Source: Frankia sp. AgB32
Lineage (GTDB): Bacteria > Actinomycetota > Actinomycetes > Frankiales > Frankiaceae
Assembly: GCF_023243045.1 (NCBI RefSeq)
Contig: NZ_JALKFX010000005.1
Span: forward strand, 57,744 to 121,743
Direction: 5' to 3'
DNA length: 64,000 nt
Made by a program: the position numbers and the translations under genes. The notes under the pieces were generated by a model. The model worked only from the letters and a program-made list of their open reading frames with translations. It was not told where the DNA came from and searched no databases. Positions 51,610 through 60,513 of this stretch are shown in pieces; position 1 is the stretch's first letter, and the number at the start of each line of letters is the position of its first letter.

Positions 51610-53115
51610 TCAGGTCAGGAGCCGCGCCGCCGCCGGCTGCGGGCGGGCCGTCGGATAGATCCCGGTCTCCTCCGCGGAGGCGATGGTCGGACGTGGGCCG
51701 CGGGCGAAGCCGAGCTGGACGATCTGGTGCGGCGCGACCAGGTCCAGGGCCCAGTCGGAGAGCACTCTGGCCCGGTTGGACCCGTTGTTCAACGCGTACA
51801 CGTGATACGCGCGGGTGGCCACCACCGCGGGCAGGCCGTGCAGGGTCAACCCGAGCGGGTTGGCGACCGCGTCCCGCCCGCCGAGGTCGACGACAAAGCC
51901 GAGGTCGTGGTGCCGGTAGGGCCTGGCGTTGCCATGCCCGAGGGACGCGGCCAGGTTGCGGGCCGCAACGGTGGCCTGCCGCACGGCGTGCTGGGCGGTC
52001 TGCCCCGCCGGCTCGCCCCCGCGGGTCAGGTCCGGCACGGCCGCTGCGTCACCCAGCGCGAACAGGCCAGCCACGCCGGCCACCCGGAAGTACTCGTCGA
52101 CGACGAGGCGCCCGTGCGAGGTGGGCAGCCCGATCGTCGCCATCAGCGGGCTGGGTGCCACCCCGGCGCACCACACGACGGTGCGGGTGTCGATGGTGCG
52201 CTCCGCACCGCCGCCGTCGTCGGCCCCGCGCATCCGGACGAACCGCTCGCCGACCTCGGTCACCGCCGTCCGCAGCCGCACCTCGACGCCACGGGCCGCC
52301 AGCACCTCGCCGGCCCGTCGTCCGAGCGGCGCCGCCAGTTCGTGCAGCAGGCGGGAGGAATGGTCGACAAGGGCCCATCGGATGTCCTCGGCCCGTACCC
52401 GCGGATAGTTCGCCACCGCCCGCCGGGTGAACCGGGTCATCTGCGCGGCGAGTTCGGTGCCGGTGTAGCCACCGCCGACGACGACGAACGTGCACAGCGC
52501 CCGCCGCTCGCCCACGTCGTGCGCCGCGTCGGCGAGCTCAAGCTGCCGCAGTACGTGATCGCGCAGGTAGACGGCCTGATTCAGGTTCTTCAGGCCGATC
52601 GCGTGGTCCCGCACGCCGGGAACGTCGAAGGTGCTGGTGACCGAGCCCGGCGCCAGCACCAGCCGGTCCCACCCCAGCTGGTCGACCGTGCCGTCATTAC
52701 CCTGCACCGTCACTGTGCGTGCCTGCGGGTCGACGTCCACCGCGTGCCCCAGTCGCAGCACCGTGCGGCGCAGCGCCCGGCGGGTCGCGACGGCCAGATG
52801 CCGCGGTTCCACGGAACTCGCACACACCTGCGGCATCAGCGACGCGTAGGGCAGGTGGTCCACCGGGGAGATGACCGTCAGTTCCGCCGCCTCCGGGGGC
52901 AGCAGCCGCTCAAGCGCGCGCAGCAGCCGCAGACCCGCGAAGCCACTGCCCACGACGACGACGCGGGGCGCCCGCGGGGCACCGCCGGGGCAGCCCTGGC
53001 CGGGCGCCGGCCGCGCCATCCGGCGCGCGGCCGGCTGGCCGGCGAACGACTGGACGAGGCGGCGCAGGGTCGCCGACAGTGACGGCGCCGGCGACGCCGA
53101 CAGCGGTGGTGGCAC
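51610..53115 (-). CDS. ndh: Type II NADH dehydrogenase-like FAD oxidoreductase
   Basis: A 501-residue flavoprotein of the NDH-2 family, which passes electrons from NADH to quinone at the membrane without pumping. The FAD site is RVVVVGSGFAGLRLLRALE (about residues 50-69) and the NADH site FVVVGGGYTGTELAAQM, with VVWCAGVAPS and FALGDAAAVPD typical of the family. GTG 53115 has GGAGGT upstream. The N-terminal 45 residues are a low-complexity extension. Some features also fit carotenoid/NAD-disulfide group members, so the electron acceptor is inferred. Confidence 0.85.
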   Translation of the reverse strand: MPPPLSASPAPSLSATLRRLVQSFAGQPAARRMARPAPGQGCPGGAPRAPRVVVVGSGFAGLRLLRALERLLPPEAAELTVISPVDHLPYASLMPQVCASSVEPRHLAVATRRALRRTVLRLGHAVDVDPQARTVTVQGNDGTVDQLGWDRLVLAPGSVTSTFDVPGVRDHAIGLKNLNQAVYLRDHVLRQLELADAAHDVGERRALCTFVVVGGGYTGTELAAQMTRFTRRAVANYPRVRAEDIRWALVDHSSRLLHELAAPLGRRAGEVLAARGVEVRLRTAVTEVGERFVRMRGADDGGGAERTIDTRTVVWCAGVAPSPLMATIGLPTSHGRLVVDEYFRVAGVAGLFALGDAAAVPDLTRGGEPAGQTAQHAVRQATVAARNLAASLGHGNARPYRHHDLGFVVDLGGRDAVANPLGLTLHGLPAVVATRAYHVYALNNGSNRARVLSDWALDLVAPHQIVQLGFARGPRPTIASAEETGIYPTARPQPAAARLLT

Positions 53116-53334
53116 AGGGCACCTCCGGTGCGGTGGACGGCCCCGCGACCGGGGCCGCGCCGTCGACGGTGCGGCCGCGACGCGGAGGTACGGCGGCAGG
53201 ATCCGTGCCCTGTGCCTGCCCGGAGGCGTACGCGGCAACCGTCGGGGTGCCGGGAGCGACCTGATCACCGAGGTGGATATTTGATGATCAAGCGTCGGCG
53301 GCACTTCGTCAACATCGTTGATTATCTTGTTTGT

Positions 53335-56300
53335 TCAGGTCTGGACGAAGCGGGTGCCGCCGGCGGAGAGCAGGAAGCCTCGGCCGCGGCCTGGTCCGCT
53401 CGGCGGGTAGGTGAGGTACCGGCCGCTGACGGGGTCGGATTCGCCGGGTTCCGGTTCGAGTACGAGGCGGGTCGGCGCCGACTTGAGCCGGCTCGCGGTC
53501 CAGGTGTAGTCCGCCGTGCGCAGCTCGCCGACGCGGGCCGTCGCGACCAGGCGGACCCGGGGGTGACGTTCCTGTAGGAATGCGTTCAGGTTGTCGCCGA
53601 GCCGGGTCACGTCGTCGATGAGCAGCAGGGTGGGTCGCCGCTCGCCGGCGGCCCGCTGGGCGAGGGTCGCCGCCGTGTCGAGCTCACGCACCCGGTCCGC
53701 GGCCGGGCAGTCCGCGAGCGGCGAGTCGGCGGCCGCCGCCGCGTAGATCGCCACGGCGTCCCCCAGGTTCGCCCGGGCGAGCTCCGCGAGGCGGCGCAGC
53801 AACGTGCTCTTGCCGCAGCGGGGTGGCCCGTACACCAGTGCCGGACTGTCTTCGGCCAGGTCAAGGCACACCTGCACGACTTCGCCGTCCTGGGTGGTGA
53901 GGCCCACCGGGATCATCAGGACGTCGTCGACCAGGCGGGCGCCCCCGTCCGCGGTGAGTTCGTCCGGCTCGATCGTTGCCGGCAGGGCCCGGATGCGGCG
54001 GGGCCGGGTCGCGGCGTCGGCGTCGTCCTCACGGTGGGCCCCGGCCGGGGACGCGGCGTCGGGGGTGGCGACCTGGACCTCCATCAACAGGTCGTTGCCG
54101 GTGGTCCACAGGCCCCGGCCTGGCAGACCGCGGGGGATCGAGCGCCGTTCGATGTTGAGGTCGGCGTAGGCGTTGCGGTCCGGTAGGCGCAGGATGAGCC
54201 GCTGCGGCGCGCGGGCGGCGACCTCGTTGCGCACTCGGGTGCCGACGACGGACGCGGCGACGGACACCTTCGACCCGGGTCCCGCGCCGATCACCGCGGC
54301 GAAGTCCTCGAGCACCGCGATTCCCTGTTTGGAGCTGACGGCCTCGTACGCGTTCATGAAGCCGGCCAGGTTGTCGATCAGCAGGATCGACTGGGCCTCG
54401 GCCGCCCGGCCCGCGGTGTCCAGCGCCCCGAGCCGGGCGATCCGGGCCCGCAGGTAGGCCAGCAGGTTCACCTGCCGTTCGCTCTCGTCGCCGAGGACGA
54501 TGTTGCCGGCGCAGTGCGGCAGCGCGGCGAGTTCCTGCAGGTGACCGCCGGCGAAGTCCAGCGCGTACAGGTGCAGTTCGGCGGGGGACAGCGAGGCGGC
54601 GAGACTGGTGGCGAGCATGGTCAGCGCGGTGGTGGCGCCGGCGCCCGCAGCGCCGAAGACGAGCAGGTTGCCGGCGTCGAGATGCCAGGCGACCGCGGGC
54701 TGGCGGGCGTGCTCGGACTCGTCCGGACGGTCCGCGCGGGCGAAGTACGCCGCGAGCCCGGCGGGACGCCCGGGTATCACCTCGCCGGCCCGGGCCTGGG
54801 CGACGACCTCGCCCGGGGCCAGCGACGCGGGCAGTGCCGGCGGCCAGACGTCCGCGACGGGCCGCGACTGGCCCTGGCCCAGCGCCGACCGGTAGGCGCG
54901 CCGTACTCCGTCGATCAACGCGCCCAGCTCGGTGCGCTCTGCGGCCTCGACGGTCGCGTCGTCCTCGGCACCGGTGCCGTTGACCGCGACGTCCACCTGC
55001 CACCAGGGCTCGTCCGGGGCGGCGAGGCCGGCCAGGTTCGCGTGGTCGGGCATGAACGTGGCGACGGGGGTGACGACGGCCGTGGCGCCTGCACCGGCGG
55101 TGGCGGTCCGCGGGTCGTCGACGGCGACGCGGAGCAGCGTGAACGGTTCGAGACGGACCGCGTCGTCCGCGCGGACCTCGACGGAGCCGGACGGGAAGCC
55201 GGCCTGGAAGGAGAGCACCTGGTTGTCGACCCGGGCCAGCCCGCGGCCGGGCACGGTGAACCGGGCGGCGTCCGGCAGGTCGATGAGGCGCACCGAGTCC
55301 TCGACGTCGAGGAGCTTGAGGGTCATCCGCAGCTGGGTGTTGCGCTTGATCTCGTCGTAGTTGCGCACCGAGGCGGGGCTCTGCGTCGCGAACAGCAGGT
55401 GCACGCCCAGGGAGCGGCCGCGCTTGGTCAGGTCGATGATGGTCGCCAGCTCGTCGGGGAGCTCGTCGGCGAGGATCTGGAACTCGTCGATGATGACGAT
55501 CAGCCGGGGCAGCTCACCCGCGATCTGTTCGATCTTCGCCGCGCCGCGGGCGAACAGCAGCCGTTCGCGGCGCAGCAGCTCGGTGCGCAGGTAGCGCAGC
55601 GCCCGCTCGGCCTCGTGCAGGTCGGTGTCGCTGACCAGGCCGACGCAGTGCGGCAGCCGGGTGAGCTCCTGCAGGGACGTGCCGCCTTTGAAGTCGAACA
55701 GTCCAATGATCACCTCGTCGGGTGAGTACCGCGCGGCAAGCCCGGCCACGATCATCTTCAGTAGCTCGCTCTTGCCGGACCCGGTCGCCCCGCCCAGCAG
55801 CCCATGCGGGCCATGACGGACGATGTCGAGCTCGAACGGCCCGTCCTCGCCGACACCCACCGGGATCGCGAGGCTGCCGGGGTCACGGCGGGCCGTTGCC
55901 CAGTGCGTGCGGATGGCGTCGGCAAGCTGGTCGGACGGCTGCGCCAGGTCGAACGGGACGAGGTCGGACAGCCGGACCCCAGCGGGCAGCGGCGCGGCCC
56001 GGTCAGCCACGAGCGGATCGTCGAGCCGCGCGAGCATCCGCGCGCAGCGCTGCGCGTCGTCGGCGTCGAGCGGCGCTGGGCTCGCACCGTGGACGACCCG
56101 GCCGGTCCTCGCGTCTGCCTGGGTGACCGTGCCGTCGGGGCCGAACTCGACCAGGGTGGTGGTCAGATTGGGGGGTGGGCCGTCGACGACGATCGCCGAC
56201 GTGTCGGCCGCGAGCGCGCGGCGGAAGGCGAGGCTGGACCCGGGCCGCAACCGTGGTCCGTCGACGATCAGCAGGGTCCGGACCGCCTGCACCCGTTCGG

Positions 56301-58056
56301 GGGAGGCAGCGGGCTGCAGGCTGAGTGCGGGACCGCCGCCGCCCCGGCCACCGTAGCCACCACGGCTGCCGGGACCGCTCGATCCGCCTGGGCGGGCAGC
56401 GCCGGCACCGGCGGCGAGCCCATCCGCGGCTGTCAGCCAGGCGGCGGCCTCGTCGACGGCGCGCTGCGGGTCGGCGGCGGCGTCGACGCGCCGCACCCGC
56501 AGTTCCCCGCTGGCCTCGTCCCGCAGGTGCGGGAGCCATTTGAGCCACTCCCAGTCGGCAGTGTCCTCGACCAGCAGGCCGATCCGCAGATGGGCGGGCC
56601 CCTGCGCGCAGCAGGCCTGGCAGATGGCCGCGTGGACCAGGCCCAGCACCTCCGGCCGGGGGCCGCGCAGCGTCACGAGCTCGCCGCGGTCCAGGCTGAA
56701 GGTCAGCGGCACCGGTGCGAGACCCCCCGAACGGGCCACCCGCTCCCTGATCTCGGCGCCGGCCTGGTCCACTCGTTCGACCGCCGGGCGCCACTGCAGG
56801 GGCCCGACGGCGACGAAGACGTCGAGGAAGTCGCTGTCGGTCGGGCCGCGTTCCCACAGGGTGGCGCCGAGCTGGTCGGCCGTCCGGACCCAGTCGGCGG
56901 CCGTCGGCGTGACGTCCCAGCGGCGCCGCAGCTCCTGGCGCCTGGCCTCGGCCAGCCTGGTGTCGAACGCGGCGAGTTCCACCGCCCGCTCGGCGGCGCC
57001 GCGGCGCACCTCCCGGCGGCGGCGCAGCCGACTCTCCACGAACGAGAACACCACAATGATCGCGCCCAGCCCCGACATGAGCGCGTACGTGAGCTGCCTG
57101 GTCATCGTGAACAGCAGGCCGGCAAGGACCAGCGGAGCGCCGAGGGAAGCCCAGTTGAACGGGCTCGCCCGGCCCGGTTCCCGGGGCGTCGGCGGCACCG
57201 TGACCACGTCCGGCGCCGGTGGTGGCACCGGACGGGCGGTGCGGTGGAATGGCACGGTCGGGCGATGCTCGGCCGGCACACCCAGCCCCTGGCTTACTCG
57301 GGCCAGCCCGCCGCCCGCGCGGGCCAGGCGTGCGGTGCTGCGTCCGGCGGTGAGCACCGCGCCGGGGCGCAGCACCTGATCGTCCGCGGGTGCCTCGCCG
57401 TCAACGGTGAGCCCCTCCACCGCCCACCGGCAGGTGACGGCGTCGTCGGCCACGGTGAACTCGGCCACCGCCGCCACCTCGACGCCGCCGGGTTCGAGCA
57501 GCGGCCCGTCGAACGGGTCGACGAACAGCGCGACCCCCTGCCCCACCGGCACGGGCAGCCGCCACCCGGCACCCGGGCCAGCGACGACCACCAACTCCCA
57601 CCCGCCTGAGTACGATCCCGCCAGCGACCGGGGGACCACGTCGGACCGTGCGGGCTGGGGCGCCAGCGCCGGGGCCCACCAGTCCGCCTCCGCATCCGCA
57701 TCCGAGGCGACCGCCTCGAAGCCGCCGGCTCCCGGCCCAGCCGTGGGCTCCCACCAGGCATCGGCGACGTCGGCCTGCCAGGCGGACGCGCCTGCCGCGG
57801 TGAACCTGTTGCCGTACCCGGATGACCGGTACCCGTCCGCGAGTTCGGCCGGGGCCACCTCGACGCCGTCGACGATGCCGCAGATCGCCACCGGCACCTC
57901 AGGCCCGAACGACTCCCCCGCTACTGCCAGACCGAGCTCGCCGGGCGGGCCGAACAAGCGAAGGCCCAGCTCCCGCACGGTCGCGCCGGCCCCGATCTCC
58001 ACCGACCAGTCCCGTGTCCCGCCGCCCTCAGCGACCGCCCGCACCCTAATGATCAC
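53335..58056 (-). CDS. EccC-type FtsK/SpoIIIE ATPase (type VII secretion)
   Basis: A 1573-residue motor ATPase that would recognise and push substrates through an ESX/T7SS channel. The N-terminus has ubiquitin/FHA-like segments (about 1-260), then two membrane helices (about 303-345). Three ATPase domains follow. Domain 1 is intact: Walker A GGATGSGKS (about 756-763) and Walker B LIVIIDEFQ near 855. Domain 2 has a degenerate loop (GAAGAGATT near 1135). Domain 3 has GPPRCGKST near 1410 and LLLIDD near 1475. FHA-containing EccC/EssC forms occur in actinobacteria and Firmicutes. No other ESX core gene or WXG100 gene is seen here. Confidence 0.9.
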   Translation of the reverse strand: MIIRVRAVAEGGGTRDWSVEIGAGATVRELGLRLFGPPGELGLAVAGESFGPEVPVAICGIVDGVEVAPAELADGYRSSGYGNRFTAAGASAWQADVADAWWEPTAGPGAGGFEAVASDADAEADWWAPALAPQPARSDVVPRSLAGSYSGGWELVVVAGPGAGWRLPVPVGQGVALFVDPFDGPLLEPGGVEVAAVAEFTVADDAVTCRWAVEGLTVDGEAPADDQVLRPGAVLTAGRSTARLARAGGGLARVSQGLGVPAEHRPTVPFHRTARPVPPPAPDVVTVPPTPREPGRASPFNWASLGAPLVLAGLLFTMTRQLTYALMSGLGAIIVVFSFVESRLRRRREVRRGAAERAVELAAFDTRLAEARRQELRRRWDVTPTAADWVRTADQLGATLWERGPTDSDFLDVFVAVGPLQWRPAVERVDQAGAEIRERVARSGGLAPVPLTFSLDRGELVTLRGPRPEVLGLVHAAICQACCAQGPAHLRIGLLVEDTADWEWLKWLPHLRDEASGELRVRRVDAAADPQRAVDEAAAWLTAADGLAAGAGAARPGGSSGPGSRGGYGGRGGGGPALSLQPAASPERVQAVRTLLIVDGPRLRPGSSLAFRRALAADTSAIVVDGPPPNLTTTLVEFGPDGTVTQADARTGRVVHGASPAPLDADDAQRCARMLARLDDPLVADRAAPLPAGVRLSDLVPFDLAQPSDQLADAIRTHWATARRDPGSLAIPVGVGEDGPFELDIVRHGPHGLLGGATGSGKSELLKMIVAGLAARYSPDEVIIGLFDFKGGTSLQELTRLPHCVGLVSDTDLHEAERALRYLRTELLRRERLLFARGAAKIEQIAGELPRLIVIIDEFQILADELPDELATIIDLTKRGRSLGVHLLFATQSPASVRNYDEIKRNTQLRMTLKLLDVEDSVRLIDLPDAARFTVPGRGLARVDNQVLSFQAGFPSGSVEVRADDAVRLEPFTLLRVAVDDPRTATAGAGATAVVTPVATFMPDHANLAGLAAPDEPWWQVDVAVNGTGAEDDATVEAAERTELGALIDGVRRAYRSALGQGQSRPVADVWPPALPASLAPGEVVAQARAGEVIPGRPAGLAAYFARADRPDESEHARQPAVAWHLDAGNLLVFGAAGAGATTALTMLATSLAASLSPAELHLYALDFAGGHLQELAALPHCAGNIVLGDESERQVNLLAYLRARIARLGALDTAGRAAEAQSILLIDNLAGFMNAYEAVSSKQGIAVLEDFAAVIGAGPGSKVSVAASVVGTRVRNEVAARAPQRLILRLPDRNAYADLNIERRSIPRGLPGRGLWTTGNDLLMEVQVATPDAASPAGAHREDDADAATRPRRIRALPATIEPDELTADGGARLVDDVLMIPVGLTTQDGEVVQVCLDLAEDSPALVYGPPRCGKSTLLRRLAELARANLGDAVAIYAAAAADSPLADCPAADRVRELDTAATLAQRAAGERRPTLLLIDDVTRLGDNLNAFLQERHPRVRLVATARVGELRTADYTWTASRLKSAPTRLVLEPEPGESDPVSGRYLTYPPSGPGRGRGFLLSAGGTRFVQT

Positions 58057-59380
58057 TCTGTGATCGCCCCTGTCGGATCCACGCCTACGCGTCCTACTCC
58101 ATCGTATCTTCGATCGCTTTCCTGAACCAGGCCTGAAAATCCTTGAATTGGCCGCCGAGGCCGACCCGAACTCGCCCGTTAATGCATTATGACGATACCC
58201 TTTCCAGTCAGACCCCAGCAGGCGGCATCGTCATTTTCCGCCCTTTTTGCAAAGGGTAAGAGGCCATCATGAAGACGGCGCCCGGAAAATCCGTTGCGGA
58301 TATTGAAGAGAATGGCGCCGTTCACGAGCCTCGGCGGATAGGTGAATCCCGGCAGTAGCTCGGCCATGTCGACTTTCATCCCATTCCGCCGCCGGGAACC
58401 ATGCGGACACGCGTCGCGGAATACTGCGCCCTGGCCGCCCATGCGGTCGGCCACCGCCCGCCCGCAGACCTCCGTAACATTGGGCCTTTCCCAGCGCTGT
58501 CGGCAACCGTGGGCCCGCGAAGTCCGCCACGCGCACGCCATGCGTTCCCCCGGGCGGCCCAGCAAGAATCCTCCCCTGGAAGTGATTGCGCACCTCGCCG
58601 GCATTCTTAAACGACACGCGTCGGCCGGAAGTCGACTTCATAGTCGACGATCTCGGCTCCTATCGCGGCCAATTTTCAACCCCGATCAAGCGTCACCCGA
58701 GGACACCTTGGCGATACCCGGATTTCACGACTTTCAGTCTCTACGGTGTCCGGATCGGCGATGAAGGACATCATCGATCTTTCTCCACAACGCACCATAT
58801 CGGTACCGGCGATGTTGCGGGCCTCGGCGTAGCTACTCCCACGTCGCAAGGTTGCGGTTCCCGCCTGGCGCACCTGCGCCGACACCACCGCCCGCCGTGC
58901 CCAGATCCCCGGTCCCGGCGTGGGCGCGGCGGGCGACACACCCCTGACCCAAGCCCACCCGAAGGCCATCTCGTCCCGCGCATGGTGGAAAGCCTGGTGG
59001 ATGCGGACCGGTGGACTGTGAGCTCCGGTCGACCCCTGGCGACCGTCCATACCCCGATGATCGCTATTGCCGAGTTCCGCCTGACCGCCGAACTCGATCA
59101 AATCCTCGACAGGCCGCCGGAACCAGACCCGCTGGAACGTCGGGCCGAACGATTCCCCAGCGGCCATCGTATGATCGTCTCGCCATCGTGTGACTGTCCA
59201 GGTCGTCCCCGCTGCACGCGTCGAACGTGATCGTATCCTCGATGGTCGACGATGGATGGATCCCGGTGACAGCCTGGTCGACAGCACTGGCGCTGACGAC
59301 AGGCGCGCCATTATTCTTGCCGTCATTAACGCGATCATCGCCAGGGCAAGGCTCCGTCCCCTCGCTGGCGAAGCCGGCTG
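58057..59380. other. Low-coding region between EccC and DUF4291
   Basis: This 1.3-kb stretch is richer in A/T and has disordered frames on both strands. None has a signature I recognise. It looks like decayed or recently shuffled DNA next to a toxin locus, where orphan toxin or immunity fragments are common. One short minus-strand frame is listed separately. Confidence 0.5.
58179..58379 (-). CDS. Possible small protein of unknown function
   Basis: A 66-residue frame from ATG 58379: MKVDMAELLPGFTYPPRLVN and AILFNIRNGFSGRRLHDGLL. It lies about 120 bp upstream-side of the EccC start on the same strand. Composition is less GC-rich than its neighbours, a GGAATGGG lies just before the ATG, and no family is recognised. 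It could be a fragment of an effector. Confidence 0.25.
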   Translation of the reverse strand: MKVDMAELLPGFTYPPRLVNGAILFNIRNGFSGRRLHDGLLPFAKRAENDDAACWGLTGKGIVIMH

Positions 59381-60013
59381 ATGACCGCGCCTCGCATGCC
59401 ACTCCGCCAGGTACGGGCCAGCTTCACCGACCGTACCATTACCGTCTACCAGGCGTATTCGCCGGAGATAGCCGACGCGGCCGTCGCGGCCCAGACATTC
59501 GTCGCGCCGTTCAAGCGCGGCCGGATGACCTGGATCAAACCCTCTTTCCTATGGATGATGTACCGATCCGGATGGGCTACCAAGCCAGGCCAGGAACGCA
59601 TCCTGGCCATCGAGATCGCCAGGGACGGCTTCGCATGGGCGCTCGCCCACGCCGCGCTCAGCCACTTCGAGTCGGGCACCTACACCGGCCGGCAGCAATG
59701 GTCCGAGCACAAGCGGGCCAGCCCGGTCCGCATCCAGTGGGACCCCGAACGGTCCCTCACTCTCGCACCGCTCAGCCACCGTGCCATCCAGATCGGACTT
59801 TCCGGCGAGGCCGTCGACCGCTACCTCGACCTGTGGATCACCGCCATCACCGACGTCACCCCGCTCGCCGAGCGCATCCGCTGCCACGTCGGCTCCGGCC
59901 GCCTGGACGCCGCGGAGGCGGAGCTGCCAGCCGAACACGTCTACCCCTTGCCTGAGCCTCTCCGCGGCCTGATCGGCGCCACGGAACTTCAGCGCAGCGA
60001 GTTCTCCTCGTGA
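59381..60013 (+). CDS. DUF4291 domain protein
   Basis: A 210-residue protein that follows DUF4291 closely: MPLRQVRASFTDRTITVYQA, YSPEIADAAVAAQTF, FKRGRMTWIKPSFLWMMYRS, GWATKPGQERILAIEIARDG. The strongly conserved TWIKPSFLWMMYRSGW block suggests an enzyme or ligand-binding domain of unknown function. Its last 25 bp overlap the convergent immunity gene. Its closeness to an RHS toxin may be chance or may reflect linkage with toxin loci. Confidence 0.82.
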   Translation: MTAPRMPLRQVRASFTDRTITVYQAYSPEIADAAVAAQTFVAPFKRGRMTWIKPSFLWMMYRSGWATKPGQERILAIEIARDGFAWALAHAALSHFESGTYTGRQQWSEHKRASPVRIQWDPERSLTLAPLSHRAIQIGLSGEAVDRYLDLWITAITDVTPLAERIRCHVGSGRLDAAEAELPAEHVYPLPEPLRGLIGATELQRSEFSS

Positions 60014-60513
60014 ACGATCTCCGTGGCACCGGCCGCCCGCAGCAGCCAGTCCAGGGCGCCCAGGGGCGTCGGCCAGCCCGCGACCTCGACGGTTACCCGC
60101 AATGTGCCGTCCCGGCCCACCTCGGCATCCCACCAGAACCACTGGCGCTCCGACGGCATAAGCCAGTAGATCCAGTCCGCCAATGTCCACCGACGTTCAG
60201 CTTCCGTTCTGGCTCTATCAGCCGGCCCCAGACTGCGCCACCAGGCCAGCCAGTGCTCGGCCTCCGCGCGCGACAGCTCCGGCCCGCAGGCGCCGACGAA
60301 CCAGGGCGGAAGAATGGATCTCCATTCCTCCACCGTCGGCCAGGTCGACCCTGAATGCTCCAGGACGGCAAGCAGCACGGCCCGGGATCGGTCCAGCACC
60401 CCACCGCCGGCCGCTCCGCCACGCGCGAGCACGCCGACAGTACCGGCACCGGCCGCCACCTCGCCAGGACGAGGGCCGTCCGTCAGGTGTCGCCGTTCCT
60501 CAGGACCGATCAC
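59989..60513 (-). CDS. Putative immunity protein of the RHS toxin
   Basis: A 174-residue, Trp-rich soluble protein (WPTVEEWRSILPPWFVG, LAWWRSLGPADRAR, WTLADWIYWLMPSERQ, WPTPLGALDWLLRAAG). It has no recognised domain. Its GTG start overlaps the stop of the RHS gene (GTGA at 60510-60513), the classic toxin-immunity arrangement in which the immunity gene is translated right after the toxin. Function is inferred from that position, not from similarity. The convergent DUF4291 gene overlaps its 3' end by 25 bp. Confidence 0.6.
   Translation of the reverse strand: MIGPEERRHLTDGPRPGEVAAGAGTVGVLARGGAAGGGVLDRSRAVLLAVLEHSGSTWPTVEEWRSILPPWFVGACGPELSRAEAEHWLAWWRSLGPADRARTEAERRWTLADWIYWLMPSERQWFWWDAEVGRDGTLRVTVEVAGWPTPLGALDWLLRAAGATEIVHEENSLR

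Noticed and set aside
58676..59338. Minus-strand gene between EccC and DUF4291
   Set aside because: Frame is open but composition is disordered and no family segment or good start is present.
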